A DNA stretch of 33,650 nt from Stenotrophomonas lacuserhaii (GTDB taxonomy: Bacteria > Pseudomonadota > Gammaproteobacteria > Xanthomonadales > Xanthomonadaceae): positions 10,685-44,334 of the forward strand of contig NZ_JACSQS010000018.1 in assembly GCF_014836545.1 (NCBI RefSeq), given 5' to 3'. The first letter of the stretch is position 1; the number at the start of each line of letters is the position of its first letter. A program made the translations under genes and the position numbers. This document shows positions 1 to 7,354 of this stretch, one piece after another. The notes beneath the pieces are model-generated. The model had not been told where the DNA came from. It searched no databases and worked only from the letters and a program-made list of their open reading frames with translations.

Positions 1-946
1 GCCGGCGGCGGGTCAGCGGGCCGAAGCGGAGAGTGCTGCACAGGCCTTCCAGCAGTTCGCCGTCGGCGTGGCCGCGCGGCATGCCGGCAACGGTGCCATC
101 CAGCGGTGCATTCAATGCGATGGTGGTCAGCTCGCGCCACAGCAAGGCGTGCTCGCGTTGTTCGCGCAGGCGCACCGCCATCTGGCTGGCGCCGCGCAGG
201 CGCAGGAACGGCACCTCGTCCAGGCGTTCGTACAACGCGTCCAGGCTGCCGAAATGGGCCAGCAGCACCGCGGCGGACTTGCTGCCCACGCCGGTGATGC
301 CGGGGATGTTGTCCACCGCATCGCCGCACAGCGCGAGGAAATCGGCGACCTGGTGCGCGTGCACGCCGAGCCGGCCCTTCACCCCGTGCATGTCCCAGCG
401 CACGTTGCGGGCGAAATCCCACTGTTCGTCATGCTGCAGCAGCAGCTGGGACAGGTCCTTGTCGGCGGAAATGATGATGCCGCGGTGGCTGGCCCGGTGC
501 GCGTGCAGGGCGCTGCCGATCAGGTCGTCGGCTTCGTAATCGTGGTGGCCCATGACCGCCAGCCCGAGCGCGGCGCACAGCGCCTTGCAGTGGACGAACT
601 GGCGCCGCAGTTCCTCCGGCGCCGGATCGCGGTTGGCCTTGTAGGCCGGGTACAGGCGGTTGCGATAGCAGCTGTCCAGCGCCTCGTCGAAGGCGATGGC
701 GATGTGCTGCGGGCGCTGGCGCTCCAGCAGTTCCAGCAGGAACCGGGCGAAGCCGTGCACCGCGTTGGTCGGCCAGCCCTGCGCGTCCTGGAACTGGTCG
801 GGCAGCGAGTGCCACGCGCGGAAGATATAGATGCTGGCATCCACCAGGTACAACGGCGGGCGTGCACCGGCTTCAGTGGCAAGCGCCTGCGCGATGCCTT
901 CGGCCATCGGATCCAGCGCGTCCAGCGGGTCCACCCTTGCGCTCAC
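1..946 (-). CDS. 5'-3' exonuclease (ExoIX/Pol I N-terminal type), cut by the left window edge
   Basis: The minus-strand frame starts at GTG 946 and stays open to base 1, giving about 315 residues without a stop. The protein resembles the 5' nuclease domain of DNA polymerase I and stand-alone ExoIX-like enzymes, which cut 5' flaps or single strands in a metal-dependent way. Visible motifs are an N-terminal metal-site segment (YLVDASIYIFRAW), DEALDSCYRNRLYPAYKANR, the acidic cluster YEADDLIGS, ISADKDLSQLL, and the helix-hairpin-helix-like GDAVDNIPGITGVGSKSAA. The GTG start overlaps the TGA of the upstream nitroreductase (GTGA), so translation is probably coupled. The family is usually about 310-330 residues, so only the extreme C-terminus should be missing. 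No polymerase domain can be judged from this window. Confidence 0.85.
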   Translation of the reverse strand, partial: MSARVDPLDALDPMAEGIAQALATEAGARPPLYLVDASIYIFRAWHSLPDQFQDAQGWPTNAVHGFARFLLELLERQRPQHIAIAFDEALDSCYRNRLYPAYKANRDPAPEELRRQFVHCKALCAALGLAVMGHHDYEADDLIGSALHAHRASHRGIIISADKDLSQLLLQHDEQWDFARNVRWDMHGVKGRLGVHAHQVADFLALCGDAVDNIPGITGVGSKSAAVLLAHFGSLDALYERLDEVPFLRLRGASQMAVRLREQREHALLWRELTTIALNAPLDGTVAGMPRGHADGELLEGLCSTLRFGPLTRRR

Positions 947-1524
947 GCCGTGCCCGTCCAGTCCTGCAGCAGCGCGGCGGCATCGGGCCGGTCGCGTTCC
1001 GGCACGGGAGTCTTCGGGGTGCCGATGTGGATGAAACCAGCGATCTGTTCCCCTTCGGCCAGGCCCAGATGGGCGTGCACGACCGGGTCGAAGGCCATCC
1101 AGGCAGTCAGCCACTGCGCGCCGAAGCCGAACGCCTGGGCGGCCTGCAGCAACGCGAAACAGACGCAGCCGGCGGTCATCAGCTGCTCCTGCTCGGGCAC
1201 CTTGGCGTCCGGCTTGGGGCTGGCCACCACGGTGATCACCAGCGGCGCGTGCGAGAAGCGCTGCCGATCCTTGTCCAGCTGCGCGGCGGAAATGTCCGGA
1301 TCGCGTTGCAGGGCGCGCTCGGCCAGGAAGGCGCCGAGGGCATGACGGGCATCCCCGCTGATTTTCAGGAAACGGAACGGCACCCGCTTGCCGTGGTCAG
1401 GCACACGCACGGCCGACTGCAACATGCGCAGCAGGGTTTCGGCGTCCGGACCGGGCTCGCCCAGCTGCCGCGAAGGCACGGAACGGCGGGTGTCGAGGGC
1501 GAGCAGGGCAGCAGGTTCAGACAT
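943..1524 (-). CDS. Nitroreductase family protein, YdjA-like
   Basis: This encodes 193 residues from ATG 1524. It is a small flavin-dependent NAD(P)H oxidoreductase of the nitroreductase superfamily, closest in pattern to E. coli YdjA (about 183 residues). Visible signatures are the N-terminal RRSVPSRQLGEPGP, the FMN-loop segment VRVPDHGKRVPFRF, the central QEQLMTAGCVCFALLQAAQA followed by GFGAQWLTAW, and the C-terminal GFIHIGTPKTPVPERDRP. These proteins bind FMN in the cytoplasm and the natural substrate is unknown. The reading frame continues upstream of ATG 1524, but homology starts at MSEPAALLALD. The TGA overlaps the GTG of the exonuclease gene, so the two form a short operon. Confidence 0.85.
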   Translation of the reverse strand: MSEPAALLALDTRRSVPSRQLGEPGPDAETLLRMLQSAVRVPDHGKRVPFRFLKISGDARHALGAFLAERALQRDPDISAAQLDKDRQRFSHAPLVITVVASPKPDAKVPEQEQLMTAGCVCFALLQAAQAFGFGAQWLTAWMAFDPVVHAHLGLAEGEQIAGFIHIGTPKTPVPERDRPDAAALLQDWTGTA

Positions 1525-1969
1525 GCGGGGGAACCATCCGTTCGGGGCGGAACGCCAGTATAGCGAGCGCCATATGGCGCCCCGCTGAGTCCCCGTAATG
1601 TCCGCCATCGTGAACCGCCAAAATGCGAACTGTCTTCACGCTGTAGATGAACGGTTCATCACCATTGCGGCGGTATAGTTCGAGGCCGGACGGGCCGCCG
1701 GCCCGTTTACTTCCCCCCAGCGACAACTGTGATGTCCATCATGCCCCCGCCGTGCGCCGAGCGCGTTGCAGCGCTCGCGCTGCAGGCCCCGCAGCGCTTA
1801 CGATACGTACCTTGCCGGTCGTCTGGTCATGGGGTGCGGAAGTGAGGACTGTTTCACTGTCCGCAGTGGCGTGGACGGCCTACCATCGATCTGCTGGCGC
1901 TGGGGAGGCGCGGGCAGTCATGTCATCGTTGTCGTATCGAGATTCTGCGAAGGTGGGGAGCCTTCTCGC
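1525..1969. promoter_or_regulatory. Intergenic region with a 15-bp perfect palindrome
   Basis: This is a 445-base divergent gap between the nitroreductase (minus) and the DUF1631 gene (plus). It contains a perfect inverted repeat at 1646-1660, with arms GATGAAC and GTTCATC around a single G. A TATAGT sequence lies 13 bases further on, at 1674-1679. The palindrome has the size and symmetry of a dimeric-repressor operator, but no regulator can be named. Short open frames in the gap look like GC-rich noise and I support no gene here. Confidence 0.35.
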
Positions 1970-4285
1970 ATGGTGACGCCCAGTCCGATGGGAGCGCCGG
2001 GACGCGACGCGTCCCAGCTCATGCTGGTCCGTGAGGCGGCATTGCCGGCCATCACGCTTGCGTTCACGACCGTGCTTTCGCGGTTTGACGACGTGCTGTT
2101 CGATCGCGCCGCTACCGCAGGCGCCTCCCAGCTGTTGTTCCTTGACGGCATGCGTGAACTGCGTCGCCGCCGCCAGGAGATCAGTGACGGTTTCTCCGCC
2201 CACCTGCAGCGCAGTTGGACCGCATTTGAAAGCGGCGCGCCGCTGTCGGCGGAAGCGACGCTTTCCGGCCACCGCGACGACGGCCTGAGCCTGGTCGGAG
2301 AACACGAACTGGAATCGCGGCTGGCGGTGCGTCAGTTCGCGATGCTGCTGCTGCGTGATTTCAAATCCGTTCTGGGCCGGCTGGACCTGCGCCTGGGCTG
2401 GATCGGCGGCGGGCTGGAACTGGACGCCGACACCAATCCGATCAGCCCTGAACAACTGGGCGTGGCCATCCACGAAGCCTTCGCCGGCTGCGAGCTGGCC
2501 CCGGAAGTGCGGCTGGTGCTGATCAAGCTGTGCGAGCGCGACCTGCACGCCCCGATCGGCAAAATCTACGAAAAAATCGACGACCACCTGGCCAAGGCCG
2601 GGGTGCTGCCGAACGTCTCCGCGCCGCGCCGTGCGGCCCCGCAACGGGCCCCCAGCCCGCCGCCGCAGGGCATGCTCGAGGATCTGGTGGAACAGCGTCA
2701 TCCGCCCGGCGCTGACGGTGCCGATGGCAGCCAGGGCGCACCGGCATGGGCACAGCGCTTTACCGACCGCTGGGCCCAGCAGCGCGGCAACCTGCAGGGG
2801 CACCCCGGTGAAGTCGACGGTGGCCACGGCGGTGCTGGCGGTGAGCAGGGCATGCTGCTGGACGCGCTGCACGAACTGCTGCGACAGACCCGCCATGTGC
2901 GCGAGGACGCCACGTCCGCCGCGCAGGTCGCGGTGGGTCAGCAGCGTCCGCTCAGCCAGCGCGAGATGATGTCGGTGCTGTCGCTGCTGCAGGCCACGCC
3001 GAGTGCCACGCTGCGCGCGGCGATCGGCGAAGACGGTGAATCGTTGGCACAGCGTCTGAAAAGCGAAGTGCTGTCCAATGCCACCCAACTGGGCGTGGAT
3101 CCCAGCCAGGCCCGGCTCGATCCGCAGGACGAAGATGCCATCGACCTGGTCGGCATGCTGTTCGACGTGATGCTGGACGAGCGCGAACTGGAAGGCCGTT
3201 CGCGCGAGTTGATCGGCCGGCTGGTGGTGCCCTTCGTCAAGGTCGCCATGCTGGACCGCCGCATGTTCGTGCAGAAGACCCATCCGGCCCGCAAGCTGCT
3301 CAATTCGCTGGCCGAAGCATGCGAAGGCAACAACGGCGAAAGCCAGGCCGAGCGCGTGCTGATGGGCAAGGTCGAAGAAATCATCGAACGGCTGGTGGCC
3401 GAGTTCAACGAGAACCTCGCCATCTTCCTGACCCTGGAAGAAGAGTTCCGCGATTTCCTGGCCCAGCATCGGCGCCGGATTGAAATCGCCGAGCGGCGCG
3501 CCGCGGAAACCCAGCGCGGCCAGGAGAAACTGGAAATGGCCCGCGCCCGCGCCAGCGCCGAACTGGACCGTCGCATTGCCGACGCCACGCTGCCGCAGGC
3601 GATTGCCGAATTCCTGCGCCAGCCGTGGCAGCACCACCTCACCCTGGCGCTGCTGCGCGAAGGCGAAGAGGGTGCATCGGTAGCCGAAGCCCTGACCCTG
3701 GCCGACGGCCTGCTGGACGAAGTAGCCGAAGCGCGCCGCAAGATCGTCGGCAAGCCGTGGCTGCAGGCCTGGCAGCCGGCTTTGGGGCGCGTGTTCGCCA
3801 GCGTCGGCGTGCACGGTGATGGCGCCGCGCGCGCCGTCGATGCGTTGCACGACACCCTGCAGAGCATCGCCGAGTCGCGTCCGGAACTGGAGCGCGCGCT
3901 GCCGGAACTGCCGCAGGTGGTACTGCCCGTCCCGCCGGCGTCGGATACCGCATCGGTGGAAGTGACCGCATCGGTGGAAGACGACAATTTCGACAATGCG
4001 GACGCGGATCGATTCCGCCGCATGGAGATTGGTATCTGGCTGGACTTCATCGACAAGGACGGCAAGGCGCAGGCCGGCAAGCTGTCGTGGATCAGCCCGA
4101 TCTCGCAGCGCCTGCTGTTCGTCAACCGGCGCGGCGTACGCTTCTGCGTCGCATCGCCGGAAGAACTGGCGGTGATGGTGCGGCTGGGCCGCCTGCGCCC
4201 GCACGTGGATGACGGCGCCTTCGACAGTGCCATGCAGGGCGTGATCGATCGCTTGGATCCGCGCGGAAGCACTACCGTCCACTGA
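1970..4285 (+). CDS. DUF1631 family protein
   Basis: This encodes 771 residues. The frame is open further upstream (to 1766), but ATG 1970 is preceded by a good ribosome binding site (AAGGTGGGGAG at 1950-1960) and the upstream residues look non-native. The protein fits the DUF1631 family of large cytoplasmic proteins of unknown function in beta- and gammaproteobacteria. The N-terminal half is helical, with a low-complexity Pro/Ala/Gly linker around residues 220-290. An Arg/Glu-rich, probably coiled-coil helix lies near 500-540. The C-terminal 90 residues (MEIGIWLDFIDKDGKAQAGK, LSWISPISQRLLFVNRRGVR) resemble a small beta domain of PilZ type. I see a loose likeness to c-di-GMP-binding PilZ folds but not a clear RxxxR motif, so ligand binding is only a guess. 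There is no signal peptide or membrane segment. Confidence 0.8.
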   Translation: MVTPSPMGAPGRDASQLMLVREAALPAITLAFTTVLSRFDDVLFDRAATAGASQLLFLDGMRELRRRRQEISDGFSAHLQRSWTAFESGAPLSAEATLSGHRDDGLSLVGEHELESRLAVRQFAMLLLRDFKSVLGRLDLRLGWIGGGLELDADTNPISPEQLGVAIHEAFAGCELAPEVRLVLIKLCERDLHAPIGKIYEKIDDHLAKAGVLPNVSAPRRAAPQRAPSPPPQGMLEDLVEQRHPPGADGADGSQGAPAWAQRFTDRWAQQRGNLQGHPGEVDGGHGGAGGEQGMLLDALHELLRQTRHVREDATSAAQVAVGQQRPLSQREMMSVLSLLQATPSATLRAAIGEDGESLAQRLKSEVLSNATQLGVDPSQARLDPQDEDAIDLVGMLFDVMLDERELEGRSRELIGRLVVPFVKVAMLDRRMFVQKTHPARKLLNSLAEACEGNNGESQAERVLMGKVEEIIERLVAEFNENLAIFLTLEEEFRDFLAQHRRRIEIAERRAAETQRGQEKLEMARARASAELDRRIADATLPQAIAEFLRQPWQHHLTLALLREGEEGASVAEALTLADGLLDEVAEARRKIVGKPWLQAWQPALGRVFASVGVHGDGAARAVDALHDTLQSIAESRPELERALPELPQVVLPVPPASDTASVEVTASVEDDNFDNADADRFRRMEIGIWLDFIDKDGKAQAGKLSWISPISQRLLFVNRRGVRFCVASPEELAVMVRLGRLRPHVDDGAFDSAMQGVIDRLDPRGSTTVH

Positions 4286-4292
4286 TTGACGG

Positions 4293-4315
4293 GTAGCGCC
4301 GAGCCATGCTCGGCG
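4293..4315 (+). repeat. SMAG-type palindromic repeat
   Basis: GTAG at 4293-4296 is followed by a hairpin with stem GCCGAGC/GCTCGGC. This is the typical Stenotrophomonas SMAG (REP-like) design with a GTAG foot. It lies 7 bases after the stop of the DUF1631 gene and could act as a transcript end or mRNA-stabilising hairpin. Confidence 0.85.
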
Positions 4316-4337
4316 GGCGCAGGGTGCCGGTCAGGAT

Positions 4338-4361
4338 GAGCGGCTTAGCCAGGCTCGGCGG
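4338..4361 (+). repeat. Degenerate SMAG-type repeat
   Basis: This is a diverged copy of the repeat at 4293-4315, including its trailing GCGCAGG-like tail (GGTCGCAGG here). The left arm is mutated (GGCTTAGCC), so the stem pairs imperfectly. With the previous copy it makes a direct repeat with a 45-base offset. Confidence 0.55.
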
Positions 4362-4374
4362 TCGCAGGATAAGA

Positions 4375-4435
4375 GGGACGGAGGGGATTAAGTCGTTGTT
4401 GGCCATGCCGATTGCGACTTAATCCCCTCCGTCCC
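4375..4435. repeat. Long hairpin with perfect 21-bp arms, followed by a T run
   Basis: The arms 4375-4395 and 4415-4435 are exact inverted repeats of 21 bp. They begin GGGACGGAGGGGATTAAG on the left and end with CTCCGTCCC on the right. The 19-base loop contains a small GGC-CAT-GCC element. TTTTT follows at 4437-4441, so on the plus strand it could work as a terminator for the DUF1631 transcript. It is not a SMAG: there is no GTAG foot, and the arms are longer and A/T-bearing. The perfect arms suggest a mobile or amplified element family. Confidence 0.8.
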
Positions 4436-4540
4436 CTTTTTCGTTTTCTCGAAGCTGCTTCTTCTGCGCTGAGAGAGGCACACACGATGAAATGGTGCGC
4501 ATGACGTTGTTGGCCCTTGATTTGAAGGTAAAGAACGCGC

Positions 4541-4557
4541 GGAATCGGGGCGATTCC
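4541..4557. repeat. Small perfect hairpin upstream of the 146-aa gene
   Basis: GGAATCG (4541-4547), loop GGG, CGATTCC (4551-4557). It ends 31 bases before the ATG at 4589, inside the probable 5' leader. It may be structural or an operator; function unknown. Confidence 0.4.
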
Positions 4558-4588
4558 ATGGAAGAGCCTCTGGCCGCAGGAACCGACA

Positions 4589-5029
4589 ATGAAGTCCCTC
4601 CTGAAATCGCTGTTTTCCCGTCCACCCGCCTTGTCCGACCTGGAGCGATTGATCCTCGACGAGGCGAAAACCTGCCTGAGCCCGGGAACGGCCGTGCTGT
4701 GGCAACGCCAGGTGGACGGCATCAATGACGTCCAGCGTGCGGTGGGAGGCGGCACGGTCGCACTGCGCCGCACGGTGCGGGGCCGGCTGGCGGTTGATGA
4801 AGCCATCGCTTTTTCCAATAGAGAATCGGCCCTTGATATCGCAGCGGTGGTGCTGGTGGTTGACGGTGGATTTGCGCCGGTAAAGGCGCTGGTCAGCAGC
4901 TCTGGTGGGTTTCTTTCCTGCATCAGCTATGACGGCAACGGCGCCTATCTGGAGCAACTGTCGCGGATGAAGCAGGCATTTGATGTGCGCCTTGAGGCGC
5001 AGCTGATGACCGATCCGGGAGTGGGCTGA
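4589..5029 (+). CDS. Hypothetical protein, 146 residues
   Basis: I do not recognise this protein. ATG 4589 has a weak GCAGGAA site about 8 bases upstream. It begins MKSLLKSLFSRPPALSDLER, where the short hydrophobic-basic start is probably not a signal peptide. It continues with an apparent alpha/beta body (ALDIAAVVLVVDGGFAPVKA) and ends in YLEQLSRMKQAFDVRLEAQL. No transmembrane helix is evident. The gene is monocistronic, lies between a 21-bp-arm hairpin upstream and SMAG tandem repeats downstream, and its leader is visibly less GC-rich than neighbouring DNA. That setting fits a lineage-specific or acquired gene. Coding potential is supported by GC-rich third positions and a consistent frame. 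Confidence 0.65.
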   Translation: MKSLLKSLFSRPPALSDLERLILDEAKTCLSPGTAVLWQRQVDGINDVQRAVGGGTVALRRTVRGRLAVDEAIAFSNRESALDIAAVVLVVDGGFAPVKALVSSSGGFLSCISYDGNGAYLEQLSRMKQAFDVRLEAQLMTDPGVG

Positions 5030-5044
5030 GGACGTCCGGTCTGC

Positions 5045-5243
5045 CGCTTCGCTCGCCGAGCGTGGCTCGGCGCTACCTGCCTGATCCTGGTGGGTGACGA
5101 CCGTTGGTCGTCACGCTGTGCTTCCGCCGCTTCGCTCGCCGAGCATGGCTCGGCGCTACCTGCCTGATCCTGGTGGGTGACGACCGTCGGTCGTCACGCT
5201 GTGCTTCCGCCGCTTCGCTCGCCGAGCGTGGCTCGGCGCTACC
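5045..5243 (-). repeat. 83-bp tandem repeat (2.4 copies) built from two SMAG hairpins
   Basis: Copies start at 5045, 5128 and 5211, an exact 83-bp period, and the third copy is cut off at about 5243. Each unit holds one SMAG of the CGCCGAGC/GCTCGGCGCTAC type, which reads as GTAG on the minus strand, and one GTGACGACC/GGTCGTCAC hairpin. The copies differ at only a few bases, including swaps in the hairpin loops (CGTGG versus CATGG, GTTGG versus GTCGG), so the duplication is recent. It fills the gap between the 146-aa gene and pntAA. Confidence 0.85.
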
Positions 5244-5297
5244 CCCACCCCCAAGCGCGCGCTACCATCGGGGCATCACTCGTTGGCGGGGAAGCGC

Positions 5298-6383
5298 ATG
5301 GCCGTAGCGTTGCTGGGAGTAAAGGAAACCGCACCAGGAGAGCGCCGCGTGGCGCTTACCCCGGAAACCGCGAAGAAACTCGCCGCACGCGGTGCCACAG
5401 TCTGGTTCGAGGCCGGTGCGGGCACCGCGGCGGGCTTCCCTGACCAGGCCTACCTGGATGCCGGCGCACTGCTGGTCGATGACAGCCGCTGGGCGGATAT
5501 CGATGCGTTGCTCTGCGTGCAGTCACCCGAGCCGGCGCGGCTGGCGCGGTTGAAGCCCGGTGCCAGCGTGGTCGGGTTGCTGCTGCCGGCGCGCGATGCG
5601 GGGCTTGCTGCACTGGCCACCGACACGGGGCTGCAGCTGTTTCCGTTGCAATTGCTGCCGCGTACCACCCGCGCGCAATCGATGGACGTGTTGAGTTCGC
5701 AGGCGGGTATGGCCGGTTACAAGGCCACGCTGATCGCCGCCCAACGGGCGCCGCGCTTCTTCCCGATGCTGACCACCGCAGCGGGCACGGTGCGTCCGGC
5801 CAAGGTGCTGGTGGTGGGCGCGGGCGTGGCGGGGCTGCAGGCTATTGCCACGGCGCGGCGGCTCGGCGCGCAGGTGGAAGGCTTCGATGTGCGACCGGAA
5901 ACGCGTGAGCAGATCCAGTCGCTGGGTGCGCGCTTTCTCGACCTTGGCGTCAGCGCGGCCGGCGAGGGCGGCTATGCGCGTGCGCTGACCGATGAAGAGC
6001 GCGCGCTGCAGCAGCAGCGGCTGGCCGACCATCTGCGCGGCGTGGACGTGGTGATCTGTACGGCGGCGGTGCCGGGGCGCACGGCGCCGGTGATCCTGAG
6101 CAAGGCAATGGTGGAAGGGATGGCGCCGGGCAGCGTGATCGTGGATCTTGCCGCGGAAAGTGGCGGCAATTGTGCGGTGACCGTGCCGGGTGAGTGCATC
6201 GAGCACGCTGGGGTGGTGGTGGATGGCCCGTTGAACCTGGCCAGTCTGGGTGCGGCGCAGGCCAGCGAGATGTATGCGCGCAACGTGTTGAACTTCGTCA
6301 GCCTGTTCGTGCAAGACGGGGAAGTGCGGTTTGATTGGGAGGATGAGTTGTTGGCGAAGACGCGCTGGGTGGCGGGTGGCTGA
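5298..6383 (+). CDS. pntAA: NAD(P) transhydrogenase subunit alpha, part 1 (soluble NAD(H)-binding domain I)
   Basis: This encodes 361 residues from ATG 5298, with GGGGAA 7 bases upstream. A TTG at 5283 would add five residues but is less likely. The product is the peripheral NAD(H)-binding component of the three-subunit proton-translocating transhydrogenase, which moves hydride between NADH and NADP+ coupled to proton flow across the inner membrane. Visible features are the alanine-dehydrogenase-like start (VALLGVKETAPGERRVALTP), the RQD-loop residues R122, Q127 and D130 (PRTTRAQSMD), and the Rossmann motif G174-A-G-V-A-G179 followed by RRLGAQVEGFDVR. The conserved tail NLASLGAAQASEMYARNVLN is intact. 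Its membrane partners PntAB and PntB lie 1.6 kb downstream and are separated from it by an antisense operon. Confidence 0.95.
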   Translation: MAVALLGVKETAPGERRVALTPETAKKLAARGATVWFEAGAGTAAGFPDQAYLDAGALLVDDSRWADIDALLCVQSPEPARLARLKPGASVVGLLLPARDAGLAALATDTGLQLFPLQLLPRTTRAQSMDVLSSQAGMAGYKATLIAAQRAPRFFPMLTTAAGTVRPAKVLVVGAGVAGLQAIATARRLGAQVEGFDVRPETREQIQSLGARFLDLGVSAAGEGGYARALTDEERALQQQRLADHLRGVDVVICTAAVPGRTAPVILSKAMVEGMAPGSVIVDLAAESGGNCAVTVPGECIEHAGVVVDGPLNLASLGAAQASEMYARNVLNFVSLFVQDGEVRFDWEDELLAKTRWVAGG

Positions 6384-6406
6384 GCGGTAATCTCAGCCGC
6401 AACGGC

Positions 6407-6573
6407 GTGACGACCAATGGTCGTCACCTACCGGAGCGACAGCAGGACGGCCAGCGGCCGTCACTACCGAAGCGAGAGCGTGACGACCAACGGTCGTCAC
6501 CTACCGAGGCGACGGCGTGATGGCCAACGGTCACTACCGGAGCGACAGAAGGACGGCCAACGGCCGTCACTAC
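6407..6573 (-). repeat. Array of five SMAG-type palindromes
   Basis: Five hairpins lie at 6407-6431, 6445-6467, 6480-6504, 6517-6537 and 6551-6573, each with CTAC on its right side (GTAG on the minus strand). Stems alternate between GTGACGACC/GGTCGTCAC and GACGGCC/GGCCGTC types; the fourth is partly deleted. Starts are 34-38 bases apart, with spacers such as CGGAGCGACAG recurring. The array lies between the convergent pntAA and DUF3106 genes and may serve as a two-way transcription stop. Confidence 0.85.
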
Positions 6574-6588
6574 CGGAGCGTCGGCCCG

Positions 6589-7023
6589 TCAGTCGCGGTT
6601 TCGTGGGGGCGGCGGGTTGTCGCGTACCCATTGGCGGCGCTGGTCGTTGCTCATCGTGCCCCAGCGGGCGCGCAGTTCAGTGCGCTGCTCCGGGGTCATG
6701 CCGCGCATCTTGGCGAACAGCGCGCGCGCCTGTTCGCGCTGCTCCGGGCTCATGCCATCGAAACGGCGCATGCCCTTGCGGGCCTGTTCGCGCTGCTCCG
6801 GTGTCATCGATTGCCAGCGCTGGCCGTGCTGCAGCATGCGCTGGCGCTGCGCGGGCGGGGCGCTGTTCCAGCGGTCGCGCAGCGGCGCTACCAGTGCGTC
6901 GCGCTGGGCCGGGGTCAGCTGTTCCCAGGCCGGCGGCGCGGCCTCCTGCGCGAACGCCTCGCCACCAACGCTCAGCAGTACCAGCAGCACAGGCAACAGG
7001 CGGGAAGGCGGATAAACGTTCAT
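6589..7023 (-). CDS. DUF3106-type periplasmic protein with TPEQR repeats
   Basis: This encodes 144 residues from ATG 7023, with GGAG about 8 bases upstream inside the end of the previous gene. A likely Sec signal peptide spans residues 1-25 (cleavage after GEAFA). The rest is built from short repeats of the form (M/L)(T/S)PxQR followed by a basic helix (LTPAQRD, MTPEQREQAR, MSPEQREQAR, MTPEQRTELR, MSNDQRRQW). This is typical of DUF3106 and Spy/CpxP-like helical proteins. It ends in a proline-rich tail (NPPPPRNRD). It is the third gene of the sigma factor operon, 4 bases after the small membrane protein. An envelope-stress or sensor role is inferred from this context only. Confidence 0.8.
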   Translation of the reverse strand: MNVYPPSRLLPVLLVLLSVGGEAFAQEAAPPAWEQLTPAQRDALVAPLRDRWNSAPPAQRQRMLQHGQRWQSMTPEQREQARKGMRRFDGMSPEQREQARALFAKMRGMTPEQRTELRARWGTMSNDQRRQWVRDNPPPPRNRD

Positions 7024-7027
7024 CAGG

Positions 7028-7354
7028 TCACTCCATCGCCAGGTCGGTGCTGGCCAGCCACAGGTAAAGATCGGGGTTTTCATCCAGCGCGGCGCCATCG
7101 CTTTCCAGCGCGGCCACCATCGGCGCCGCCGCAGGCAACGGTGAAGGCGGCGAGCGCATCTGCAGGCTCAGCCCGACGCCCAGCGCGGCCACCCCGGCAA
7201 AGGCGGTAGCCATCCACCAGGCGGGTCGCCGCCGCGATGCCGCCGTGGCATGCCGCGCGTTGCGCAGGCGCGCCAGGGTGGCGGGCGACAGCGCCTGCAC
7301 GGCCTGCTGGTGCAGGGCCTGCAACTGGTCGTCGGGGGGCAGGGTGCGGCTCAC
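7028..7354 (-). CDS. Small single-span membrane protein, candidate anti-sigma factor
   Basis: This encodes 108 residues from a GTG start that overlaps the sigma factor TGA (GTGA), so translational coupling is likely. The N-terminal 45 residues are hydrophilic and helical (LHQQAVQALSPATLARLRNA). One transmembrane segment follows at about 46-64 (WWMATAFAGVAALGVGLSL), then a short tail ending DLYLWLASTDLAME. This layout, together with immediate co-translation with an ECF-like sigma gene, is what is seen for anti-sigma factors. There is no recognisable zinc-binding HxxxCxxC motif. Function is inferred from context, not from a domain match. Confidence 0.65.
   Translation of the reverse strand: MSRTLPPDDQLQALHQQAVQALSPATLARLRNARHATAASRRRPAWWMATAFAGVAALGVGLSLQMRSPPSPLPAAAPMVAALESDGAALDENPDLYLWLASTDLAME

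Noticed and set aside
1880..4282. 800-residue open frame on the minus strand opposite the DUF1631 gene
   Set aside because: It is a GC-rich codon shadow: low-complexity Gln/His/Arg-rich translation without recognisable domains, fully antisense to a family-matched gene with a good ribosome binding site.
6407..6573. CRISPR-like regular repeats
   Set aside because: The repeated unit is itself a palindrome with a GTAG foot, spacers are only about 11-15 bases and partly alike, stems alternate between types, and no cas gene is present. These are SMAG elements.
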